Source of the DNA: a bacterium
Lineage (GTDB): Bacteria; Bacteroidota; Bacteroidia; Cytophagales; Thermonemataceae
Length of the DNA stretch: 21,074 bases
Direction of reading: 5' to 3'
NCBI GenBank assembly: GCA_025362415.1
Contig: JANYGM010000124.1
Span: 1-21,074, forward strand
Shown here: piece by piece, positions 8,273-14,774 of the stretch
Position numbering within the stretch: the first letter of the stretch is position 1
How the letters are laid out: the number at the start of each line of letters is the position of its first letter
Notes under the pieces: generated by a model
Told to the model about the DNA's origin: nothing
Databases searched by the model: none
Seen by the model: the letters and a program-made list of their open reading frames with translations, nothing else
Position numbers and translations under genes: made by a program

Positions 8273-9160
8273 TCAATAATTTAACTCAAAAATGAGTAAT
8301 AAATAACTAACCAGCATCAGAATTGAAACATATTTTTCATTTTTTCTAAGTGAAATTTCTTGGGGTTTTCTAAGCACCAAAAAATATTGAAATATTATCC
8401 ATATTGCTAAAAATATGATAATACAATACGTCCACCAATTTGCTTGAAGCTGATATAAAAATAAGATTTGAATAATTGCCATCAAAATACATACAAATGA
8501 AGTCGTATAAACAGCAATATGATAACCCAAAACCTTAGAATAAGAGTCTATGGTTGGACTTTCTGCCGCCTTTATATGAATTTTTCTGGCTATTTCAAAG
8601 GCAAAACCAGCAATCAAACTGAAAAACATCAATAATATCAAATTAAAATTTATCACAAAGCCCAGATGAGCTACCCATACCCATAAAATAATAAAAGGCA
8701 TTACTAACAAATGCAGTAATGCGTATAAAAGCAAATACTTTTTTAAAAAATTTCCTATAAAAAACTCATACCGCATAAGTAACGCATAAAAAAACGCAAT
8801 ACTCCAAGCCAGTAATGCTGAAGTACCTTTTTGATAACTCCAAAATAGTTCTGTTATACTAATTATTACAGAAATAAAAATGAGGATTTTTAAAGAAATT
8901 TTTCCTGATTGCAAAACTCTATTTGGATGATTGAGGGCATCAAGTTGGAAATCTTTAATTTCATCATAAACTCGTAGTCTAAAAAAGAAAGAAATCACAG
9001 CTAAAATACCTATCAAAGACATTAAATCAAATCTTTGAGGTGTCGGATTTCTATAATTAGTAACAGAAAAAACGACCCCAAAAAGAATAGCAAAAAGCCC
9101 CATATTGATAAAGGGGAAACGTTCTTGTAGATAGGAAAAAAAATGTTTAAAATGCGTCAT
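8273..9160 (-). CDS. UbiA-type membrane prenyltransferase
   Basis: This is a polytopic inner-membrane protein (295 aa, about eight or nine hydrophobic helices) of the UbiA superfamily, which transfers a polyprenyl group from a diphosphate donor to an acceptor using Mg2+. The first Asp-rich motif is YDEIKDFQLD (Asp66, Asp70, Asp74), followed by HPNRVLQSG as in other members. The second motif region is FEIARKIHIKAAESPTIDSYSKVLG (from 188; Glu189, Glu200, Asp205), an uncommon variant with fewer Asp residues. Its acceptor is unknown, and the genomic setting differs from quinone or heme A pathways. Immediately upstream of the ATG lies the 26-unit 7-bp array, so its transcription or leader may be length-sensitive. 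It points toward the dikinase and GNAT genes but is separated from them by 475 bp of palindromic repeats. Confidence 0.82.
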   Translation of the reverse strand: MTHFKHFFSYLQERFPFINMGLFAILFGVVFSVTNYRNPTPQRFDLMSLIGILAVISFFFRLRVYDEIKDFQLDALNHPNRVLQSGKISLKILIFISVIISITELFWSYQKGTSALLAWSIAFFYALLMRYEFFIGNFLKKYLLLYALLHLLVMPFIILWVWVAHLGFVINFNLILLMFFSLIAGFAFEIARKIHIKAAESPTIDSYSKVLGYHIAVYTTSFVCILMAIIQILFLYQLQANWWTYCIIIFLAIWIIFQYFLVLRKPQEISLRKNEKYVSILMLVSYLLLIFELNY

Positions 9161-9163
9161 TAG

Positions 9164-9345
9164 GAATTGTGAATTAGGAATTAGGAATTGTGAATTAGGA
9201 ATTAGGAATTAGGAATTAGGAATTGTGAATTAGGAATTAGGAATTGTGAATTGTGAATTGTGAATTAGGAATTGTGAATTAGGAATTGTGAATTAGGAAT
9301 TGTGAATTAGGAATTGTGAATTAGGAATTGTGAATTAGGAATTAG
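9164..9345. repeat. Perfect 26-unit heptanucleotide array
   Basis: Twenty-six consecutive 7-bp units, each either GAATTAG or GAATTGT, run without any insertion or deletion. The array ends three bases before the start codon of the prenyltransferase gene (reverse strand) and on the other side touches a 17-bp hairpin. The two unit types are mixed in blocks, as expected from slippage and unequal exchange. Confidence 0.97.
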
Positions 9346-9380
9346 AAGTTGTTTATAATCATTTGATTATAAACAACTTC
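9345..9380 (-). terminator. 17-bp perfect hairpin after the tamA-like gene
   Basis: GAAGTTGTTTATAATCA, a 2-nt TT loop and its exact complement form a 36-bp palindrome 19 bp beyond the stop of the tamA-like gene. It lacks a long U-tract on either strand, so it may be a weak or bidirectional terminator, or an RNA-stabilising hairpin. Confidence 0.6.
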
Positions 9381-9399
9381 AATATCTTAAATCAATACC

Positions 9400-12108
9400 T
9401 TAAAAAGGGTGTCCTATTCCTACCACAAAATTGAGAGAATTTGTGCCTATAAACGGATTTTTTAAAGAAAATTCTGGCAAAACAAAGCGTTTGCCCAACT
9501 CACGAGAAGGGTCAACGGTTTTCAAGGCAGCATCTATGCGCACAATCAAAAAGCTAAAATCAAGTCTTAAACCATAACCAACACCAACCGCAAATTCTTT
9601 ATAAAAATCTTTACTAAAATCAGCCCCAGGGCGACTAGAATTATCATTCAAAGCCCAAGTATTGCCAATATCAGCAAATAAAGCACCATTAAAAACCCAC
9701 CAAATGTGATGCCTAAACTCCAAATTTGTTTCCATTATAAAGTTACCTGGTTGTTCACCTCTGTCTGGTTCACCCTTACGAATACGGTTATAACTACCTG
9801 ACCCTAAACGCCTTGCAGGAAAAGCCCGCATACTATTACTACCACCTGCAAAAAAGAATTTTTCATAAGGAATAGTATTAGAATCTCCATACGGAATAGC
9901 TGCCCCACCAAAAACCCGCCAAGCAATTTTATTATTTTTGCTCACAGGCAAATTATAATGAAAATCAGCAAAAAACCGCAAAAACTTAAATGTATTCAGT
10001 CCCAAAATAGTAGGAGTGGCATTTGTTCCCTGAACAGTTTGCTTTATAAGATTAAGTATTGTTCCGCCAGGCTCAAAAGTTGCCTTAAAATAACGTGCTT
10101 TCTGGTTCTTACTAGCACTTTTTGTGTCTGTTTCGTTGTAGGTATAAGCAAACGTACTACTTGTTACTAACGCAGTTCTAAAACTTTGAAAAAACGGATT
10201 GCCTTGTGCCTGCAAAGCATCTAAAAACGCCTGAAATTCTGCTGATTTTGTGGGCGTACTAGAAATATTGAAATCAAGTAAAGTAAATGAATAAGTGCGT
10301 TTTTCACTAGGAATAATGCTATAAGTGATAGCAGTCCTAAAATTGGTACGTACATATTCAGGCTGACGGTTGGTATAATTAAATCCAACTAAAAAAGTCG
10401 TTTTAGGATTATATTTATTAAGATACCTACTTGCTTTTTTTATGGGAAAGAAAATTTGTGGCAAAATAAGCGAACTATTAAGCCCAATTTGTATGGTACG
10501 TAATGCGCTGGTATTTTGCGTAAAAGCAGTTTGTCCGTCAAGCCCTACTAAAATACTATTATCCCAAATCTCCAAACCACCAAAAGGATTAAGGTTTTTG
10601 ATGGAAAGATTAAGGAATGGACCTGGTATATTTTGTGTAACATTTAAACCTGTTTCAGCACTCAATATTTTGTTTTCCGCAGGAATAACGGTAACATAAT
10701 ACGTTATTTGTGCATTTTTTTCTTCCTGCAAACCAATATCCACAAACTTAAACATATCCAAATTAGCTAGTCTATTACGTGTGAAATTGCGTTGTTGCCT
10801 ACTAAAAATATCCCCAGATTTAATAAAAATACGGTTATTTAATATTTTTTTAGAAAAAATATGGCTAGAAGTAGTGTATTTAATGAATTTAGGATTTTTA
10901 CGAGGAAAAATTACTGCATTAGTAGTGTCTATTTTTTCATTGTCTTCTATTTTTGTCCAAAAATACACTTCTTTGACTGTATATAGTGTATGAATTCCTG
11001 TCATTTCATCAATAGAAACCTTATTTTCAATACTACCAATAATTTTCTTTTTGAGCGCAACAGTATCCATTTTGATAGGATTATTGATGATAATGCGCAA
11101 ATCAGTCAAATGATTTACTTGAAAACGCACTGAATCAATATTGACTTCTACAGAAACATACTGCCTTCCAAAATACAAATAGCCATTATCTTGCAAAATA
11201 TCTTCAATTCTTGCACGTTCTTTGTCTATATTGCTTTGAGAATAACGGTCATTTTTCTTCAAAAAATCTGTTTTATTTTTTTTAAGAAGACTATCAATAT
11301 GTTGGTTATCAGTTTGATAGGTGATACTATCCAAAATAGTTGGCTTATTTTCTATTACTTTGTATTTAACAGAAATAGTTTTCTTTTTCTTGCTGATGGT
11401 ATCTACCTTAAACGTGGCTGTTCCTTGAAAAAAACCTTGTGTTTTCATATATTTCTCCAATTCTTGGCGGGTAGCTTCCGTAAGTTTTGGATTATAATAA
11501 GCTGGTGGCTCACCCATTACACGCATCATAAAATTGCCTTTGCGGTAATAAATATCATTTTTACGGACTTTTTCATCATATTTTTCTCTTAATTTTTTAT
11601 ATTTATTGCTTCCTTTGATGAGTTGTTTGAGGGCTTTTTTCTCTTCTGGGGTCAGTTTTTCCTCCTCTGAAGCGTCCATATTGCTAAGTGCATTAGCAGA
11701 AGTGCTAGATAAATTGTATTTTTGTGAAATTTTTAGAGAATCTTCTGAAAACTTTTTATCAAGAGCTATCAGAGAACGGCTAAAAACTTGATTGTAGCGT
11801 GTGCTATCCACATAAAAATTAGCAATACTATCTGGTTTAAACTTGTGGTAACCTTTATCATAAAACCAAAGTTTGTAGGCAGGTGTATAGCGCAAAAGGC
11901 TTACTGGGCGACTGTTGGGCTTTTGACGAAAAAGTGCCTTAAAGCCGTCTTCTGAAAGTGTTTTTTGTCCAGAAACGCTTGCTTCACGCAACAAATAACG
12001 GTTTTCTTGTAGATTTTTCAGGCGAAAACAACTACTCATTATTATAGCTAGTGTAATAGTGAGTAGTGAGTAGTGAATAGTGAATAGTGTTTTTTTGTTA
12101 TGTATCAT
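9400..12108 (-). CDS. TamA/BamA-like (Omp85) outer-membrane lipoprotein
   Basis: This 902-aa protein has a lipoprotein signal (n-region KK, hydrophobic LLTITLAII, lipobox IMSSC with Cys27), then a periplasmic part with POTRA-like repeats (roughly 210-470), and a C-terminal Omp85 beta-barrel. The barrel shows the loop-6 motif FFAGGSNSMRAF (from 752; Arg761, usual form VRGF with Ala for Gly here), HHIWWVFNGALFADIGNTW, and a terminal phenylalanine (VVGIGHPF) typical of outer-membrane barrels. It probably inserts or exports proteins across the outer membrane, as TamA-like proteins do with a TamB partner, but no TamB gene is in the window. The ATG at 12108 is needed for a signal peptide; the next Met (residue 24) would leave none. 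The signal-peptide codons are built from a 7-bp repeat. It is divergent from the TrmH-family gene. Confidence 0.85.
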   Translation of the reverse strand: MIHNKKTLFTIHYSLLTITLAIIMSSCFRLKNLQENRYLLREASVSGQKTLSEDGFKALFRQKPNSRPVSLLRYTPAYKLWFYDKGYHKFKPDSIANFYVDSTRYNQVFSRSLIALDKKFSEDSLKISQKYNLSSTSANALSNMDASEEEKLTPEEKKALKQLIKGSNKYKKLREKYDEKVRKNDIYYRKGNFMMRVMGEPPAYYNPKLTEATRQELEKYMKTQGFFQGTATFKVDTISKKKKTISVKYKVIENKPTILDSITYQTDNQHIDSLLKKNKTDFLKKNDRYSQSNIDKERARIEDILQDNGYLYFGRQYVSVEVNIDSVRFQVNHLTDLRIIINNPIKMDTVALKKKIIGSIENKVSIDEMTGIHTLYTVKEVYFWTKIEDNEKIDTTNAVIFPRKNPKFIKYTTSSHIFSKKILNNRIFIKSGDIFSRQQRNFTRNRLANLDMFKFVDIGLQEEKNAQITYYVTVIPAENKILSAETGLNVTQNIPGPFLNLSIKNLNPFGGLEIWDNSILVGLDGQTAFTQNTSALRTIQIGLNSSLILPQIFFPIKKASRYLNKYNPKTTFLVGFNYTNRQPEYVRTNFRTAITYSIIPSEKRTYSFTLLDFNISSTPTKSAEFQAFLDALQAQGNPFFQSFRTALVTSSTFAYTYNETDTKSASKNQKARYFKATFEPGGTILNLIKQTVQGTNATPTILGLNTFKFLRFFADFHYNLPVSKNNKIAWRVFGGAAIPYGDSNTIPYEKFFFAGGSNSMRAFPARRLGSGSYNRIRKGEPDRGEQPGNFIMETNLEFRHHIWWVFNGALFADIGNTWALNDNSSRPGADFSKDFYKEFAVGVGYGLRLDFSFLIVRIDAALKTVDPSRELGKRFVLPEFSLKNPFIGTNSLNFVVGIGHPF
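12058..12089. repeat. Heptamer repeat inside the tamA-like signal-peptide codons
   Basis: Four units of AGTGAGT/AGTGAAT plus AGTG cover the coding sequence for about residues 7-17 of the lipoprotein signal peptide. The same heptamer, in the other orientation, lies just before the TrmH-family start at 12456-12495. Confidence 0.85.
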
Positions 12109-12146
12109 TTATTACTTATCTGTTATTATTATATTTATTTTTAATT

Positions 12147-12211
12147 ATAAATTATTATTCATCAATGTGTTGTATTTTGTAGCGAGTAGATGTATTTCAC
12201 TACTCACTACT
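12147..12211. repeat. 65-bp direct repeat, copy A
   Basis: Copy A of a 65-bp direct repeat, 259 bp from copy B (12406-12470), with one difference (T/C in the CAAYGTG segment). It contains TGTTGTATTTTGTAGCGAG and ends in the CACTACT heptamer motif. The MITE-like element lies between the two copies. Confidence 0.92.
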
Positions 12212-12395
12212 TAGATAACGACATTGTTAATTTGTTATATTTTCTCGTAATCCTTGATAAATCAAAGGGCTATAAAAATAATCACAGTGTCATAAATATC
12301 TCGCTCCGCTGGAGCGAAATACAAAATACAATTATTTTTCTATAAATATACCGCCCTGCTGGGGCTGAATACAATTTATCAATGTCATTATCTAA
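12211..12395. mobile_element. MITE-like element with 24-bp terminal inverted repeats
   Basis: The ends at 12211-12234 and 12372-12395 are complementary in 21 of 24 positions (TTAGATAA, then GACATTG). Inside are two short perfect or near-perfect palindromes: CGCTCCGCTGGAGCG near 12302 and a GCCCTGCTGGGGC block near 12352. With boundaries 12212-12394, the trinucleotide ACT flanks both sides and could be a target duplication. No ORF is present, so it would depend on a transposase elsewhere. A truncated, inverted relative at 7894-8020 shows that the element is repeated. Confidence 0.78.
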
Positions 12396-12405
12396 CTCAC
12401 TAAAA

Positions 12406-12470
12406 ATAAATTATTATTCATCAACGTGTTGTATTTTGTAGCGAGTAGATGTATTTCACTACTCACTACT
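12406..12470. repeat. 65-bp direct repeat, copy B
   Basis: Copy B of the direct repeat described at 12147-12211. It continues into more CACTACT/CACTATT heptamers (12456-12495) that end about 10 bp before the ATG of the TrmH-family gene. The whole 397-bp gap between the tamA-like and TrmH-family genes is made of these repeats and the MITE-like element, and I see no recognisable promoter consensus in it. Confidence 0.92.
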
Positions 12471-12505
12471 CACTATTTCACTACTCACTATTTCACTAAA
12501 AAAAG

Positions 12506-13432
12506 ATGTTATCTAAAAATTGGTCAAAGATAATCCAATCTTTGCAAAATAAAAAAAATAGAAAGCAAGAAGGGCTTTTTTTTGTAGAGGGGGCAAAGAA
12601 CGTGCTAGAAGCCTTAAATTCTGATTTTGTTTTGGAAAAATTGTTTGTTACGGAGGAATTCTTGAATAGTAGCCTCCTAACCAAAGGTAGCCCCCTAACC
12701 CCCAAAGGGGGAATAAACAATAGCCCCCTAACCCCCGAGGGGGGAATAATGCAAAATACAAATGTATTTAAAGCCCCCTTTGGGGGTTTGGGGGCTACCT
12801 TTGGGGGTTTGGGGGCTATTGTCACAGAAAAAGAACTTATACAAGCTGGCACTTTGCAAAGTAATAATGCGGCTTTAGCAGTCTTCAAAATGAAAGAAAA
12901 TGTACTTATTTATCCAGAAGACGAGTTTGTTTTGTTTTTGGATAACCTGCAAGACCCTGGAAATTTGGGTACAATTATCCGTTTGTGTGATTGGTACAAC
13001 ATCAAAAAAATTGTTTGTACGCCAAATACAGTAGATTTTTATAATCCTAAAACTATTGCTGCTACAATGGGCAGCTTTACACGTGTACAAGTGTGTTATT
13101 GTCCTGCACAACCTTTTTTTGATGCTATTGAAACTATTTCAAATAGGGGGAATTCACATAGCGGTTTTCCCAAAATTCCTATTTTTGGAACTTTTATGGA
13201 GGGTGAAAACATACATAAAATTGACTTCAAAACGGATTTTACAACAGACAATGAAGGACATTTAGTAGATATATCTTCTGGCGTTATTGTGATGGGAAAT
13301 GAGGCAAATGGTATTTCTGATGAAGTCGCACAATATGTTACAAGGAAAATAACTATTCCACGTTTTGGAAATGCAGAATCTTTGAATGTTGGTGTAGCTA
13401 CTGCTATTATTTTGGATAATTTGAGGAGGTAA
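12506..13432 (+). CDS. TrmH/SpoU-family 2'-O-ribose RNA methyltransferase
   Basis: This is a predicted SAM-dependent 2'-O-methyltransferase acting on tRNA or rRNA. It has an N-terminal substrate-binding domain (about 1-125) and a C-terminal SPOUT knot domain. All three SpoU motifs are present: LDNLQDPGNLGTIIRL (145-160), GVIVMGNEANGIS (259-271) and IPRFGNAESLNVGVATAI (284-301). The N-terminal domain is interrupted at residues 55-104 by a low-complexity stretch rich in SPLTPKGG and GGLGATFGG that is encoded by a palindromic DNA cassette; conserved sequence resumes at IVTEKELIQAGTLQSNNAALAVF. The full reading frame is kept, so the gene may still work. The ATG at 12506 gives the expected N-terminus (RKQEGLFFVEG). 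It is divergent from the tamA-like gene and ends at a strong terminator. Confidence 0.9.
   Translation: MLSKNWSKIIQSLQNKKNRKQEGLFFVEGAKNVLEALNSDFVLEKLFVTEEFLNSSLLTKGSPLTPKGGINNSPLTPEGGIMQNTNVFKAPFGGLGATFGGLGAIVTEKELIQAGTLQSNNAALAVFKMKENVLIYPEDEFVLFLDNLQDPGNLGTIIRLCDWYNIKKIVCTPNTVDFYNPKTIAATMGSFTRVQVCYCPAQPFFDAIETISNRGNSHSGFPKIPIFGTFMEGENIHKIDFKTDFTTDNEGHLVDISSGVIVMGNEANGISDEVAQYVTRKITIPRFGNAESLNVGVATAIILDNLRR
12668..12821. repeat. In-frame palindromic cassette within the TrmH-family gene
   Basis: Left-hand C-rich copies (a degenerate one at 12669-12687, then 12686-12708 and 12718-12741) are complemented by right-hand G-rich copies (12777-12799 and 12798-12821). GGTAGC at 12686 pairs with GCTACC, and CAATAGC at 12718 pairs with GCTATTG, so the order is L1-L2-R1-R2. 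The base composition is far more GC-rich than the surrounding gene. The cassette adds about 50 codons with no stop in the gene frame. Confidence 0.9.
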
Positions 13433-13480
13433 AGAAAATGATAGCTTTAGTGAGTGAATACAAAAGTAAGATAAAAATAA

Positions 13481-13520
13481 TTTTCTCCAAATTCAATTGA
13501 TTTGGAGAAAATTGTTTTTT
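13481..13520 (+). terminator. Rho-independent terminator after the TrmH-family gene
   Basis: A 12-bp stem (TTTTCTCCAAAT / ATTTGGAGAAAA) with a 7-nt loop is followed by TTGTTTTTT. The reverse side has a weaker T-rich run, so it may also serve the converging lipoprotein gene. Confidence 0.85.
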
Positions 13521-13549
13521 GATTAAAATTATTTTTATTTTTTTATAAA

Positions 13550-14131
13550 TTACATTGTTTCCAGCAAATAAACTACTTTTTGTTTGTTAATTTCGGATTC
13601 TGTGTCCAAATAAAGCCTTTTTTTGTCTATTCCGAGTATAAAATAAGTGTAATTCATATCTCCCATTTCTGCGCCAAAGGTAAAACGTTTACTTTTTCCT
13701 CCTACTATTAGCCTAATACCTACTCTGTCTTTGCCGTCTTTTTTGTCTGTAATTTCGTAGCGTTCTTCCGCATCTAAGTCTATGCCTGTGGTTTTTATTT
13801 TGCCTTTTTCTGCTATATCAAAACTGATTTTCTGCGCTGATTCTTGATAGCTTTTATAAAATTCAGGCATCATTTTTTTGCTAAAATCCATTGTACTCAA
13901 CCATTCCACATTGAGTGGAGCAAGTATCTTCGCTTCCGTTTCCACGACTTTAACACTTGCTGAGCCTTTGACAGTAACAATTCCCACATCTACTAATTTC
14001 CACTTTTTGCCTATAAGTATTTTCTGAACTTCTGCTAGAGAAGTAGGAGCGGGTGGTGTTTTTTCTGATTTGCAGGCACTCATTGCGCCCATACAAATAC
14101 AAGCTAGCAGGCTTAAAATTTGATTCTTCAT
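13550..14131 (-). CDS. Small lipoprotein of unknown function
   Basis: This is a 193-aa predicted lipoprotein: signal peptide with lipobox GAMSAC (Cys20), then the mature chain KSEKTPPAP and a beta-rich body. The segment KILIGKKWKLVDVGI early in the mature protein and IDKKRLYLDT near the end resemble lipocalin-like lipoproteins common in Bacteroidota, in which an opening 'GKWKL' strand is followed by an antiparallel barrel. That is only a resemblance. It begins 6 bp after the Panacea-like gene stop, so the two are probably co-transcribed, though a functional link is not obvious. Confidence 0.75.
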   Translation of the reverse strand: MKNQILSLLACICMGAMSACKSEKTPPAPTSLAEVQKILIGKKWKLVDVGIVTVKGSASVKVVETEAKILAPLNVEWLSTMDFSKKMMPEFYKSYQESAQKISFDIAEKGKIKTTGIDLDAEERYEITDKKDGKDRVGIRLIVGGKSKRFTFGAEMGDMNYTYFILGIDKKRLYLDTESEINKQKVVYLLETM

Positions 14132-14137
14132 TTTAAT

Positions 14138-14572
14138 TTAGAGTTTAGTTTTTTGGTAACTGTTTAGGTTGTAAATAATGTATTGTAGATACGTCACTAA
14201 TCTTTCATCACTTAATTTAGCATATAAATCTATAACAGTTACTACTAATTCTAACTGATTAGCCTCTAAATCTAAGTTATTTTGCTTTGATTGGAGTTGC
14301 TCTGACAACTGGATTTCCTCTAACCTAGTAGTAATATTTTGATTTTTGAAGAAAGTTGTCTTGTATTGGTTATAAACCTCTCTATAAACTGGTCCGTTTG
14401 CCCACGCTTCAGGTAGTGTATCAAAAAGTATCTCTTTATCAAATTTTGCAATATGCCACGCTTGAACATAATAAAGCAATTTTTGGAGTTTTAAGGGACT
14501 AATTGTTACACCTAGATTTTGACAAAATAGGACAACAAACTCCGCCATTACATTTACATTTACTTTTTTCAT
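14138..14572 (-). CDS. Panacea/SocA-like (DUF4065) domain protein
   Basis: I choose the Met at 14572 (144 aa). The longer frame to 14722 adds 50 unconserved residues, and a promoter-like sequence lies just upstream of 14572. The domain is recognised by ISPLKLQKLLYYVQAWHIA, DTLPEAWANGPVYREVYNQY and the closing helix DLYAKLSDERLVTYL. Panacea proteins (SocA is the known example, an adaptor-type antitoxin; phage GepA is related) usually sit beside a toxin gene. Here the neighbour downstream is a lipoprotein and upstream is a divergent YceI gene, so it seems to be alone. The C-terminus after LVTYL (LQYIIYNLNSYQKTKL) lacks the proline-tryptophan segment that I recall in relatives, which may mean a decayed 3' end. 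Confidence 0.75.
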   Translation of the reverse strand: MKKVNVNVMAEFVVLFCQNLGVTISPLKLQKLLYYVQAWHIAKFDKEILFDTLPEAWANGPVYREVYNQYKTTFFKNQNITTRLEEIQLSEQLQSKQNNLDLEANQLELVVTVIDLYAKLSDERLVTYLQYIIYNLNSYQKTKL

Positions 14573-14576
14573 ACAA

Positions 14577-14608
14577 CAAATATAACTGTTTTTTGTATAT
14601 TCTCCAAA
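14577..14608 (-). promoter_or_regulatory. Bacteroidota-type promoter for the Panacea-like gene
   Basis: On the reverse strand, TTTG (14605-14608) and TATATTTG (14577-14584) are 20 bp apart, matching the -33 TTTG / -7 TAnnTTTG pattern. It lies so close to the ATG at 14572 that the transcript would have almost no leader. Confidence 0.45.
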
Positions 14609-14678
14609 ATAATCTAAAAATTCGTCCCAAAGCACGTTTTGGGACGTTCCAAAATGAGTTTTAAACAAATTTGGAGCA

Positions 14679-14712
14679 TTTGTGTTATTTTCGTTGTGTA
14701 TGTTTATGTTTG
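14679..14712 (+). promoter_or_regulatory. Bacteroidota-type promoter for the YceI-domain gene
   Basis: TTTG at 14679-14682 and TATGTTTG at 14705-14712 (22-bp spacing) fit the same consensus on the forward strand and would give a leader of roughly 55 nt before the ATG at 14775. The sites are divergent from the reverse promoter at 14577-14608. Confidence 0.4.
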
Positions 14713-14774
14713 TGTCGTTCAAGGAACAAAACTTAATCCAATCACAAAATTACATCAAACAAAATCACCAAAAA

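Noticed and set aside
9164..9345. Possible origin iterons or CRISPR-like repeats
   Set aside because: Units of 7 bp are too short and contiguous, and no replication gene is adjacent.
12496..12888. 130-aa reverse ORF opposite the TrmH-family gene
   Set aside because: It lies antisense to a gene with all SpoU motifs; its PKPPK and GVRG repeats are just the other strand of the palindromic cassette.
14572..14722. Longer N-terminus for the Panacea-like protein
   Set aside because: The added 50 residues are unlike the family and run over the promoter region and the YceI gene leader.
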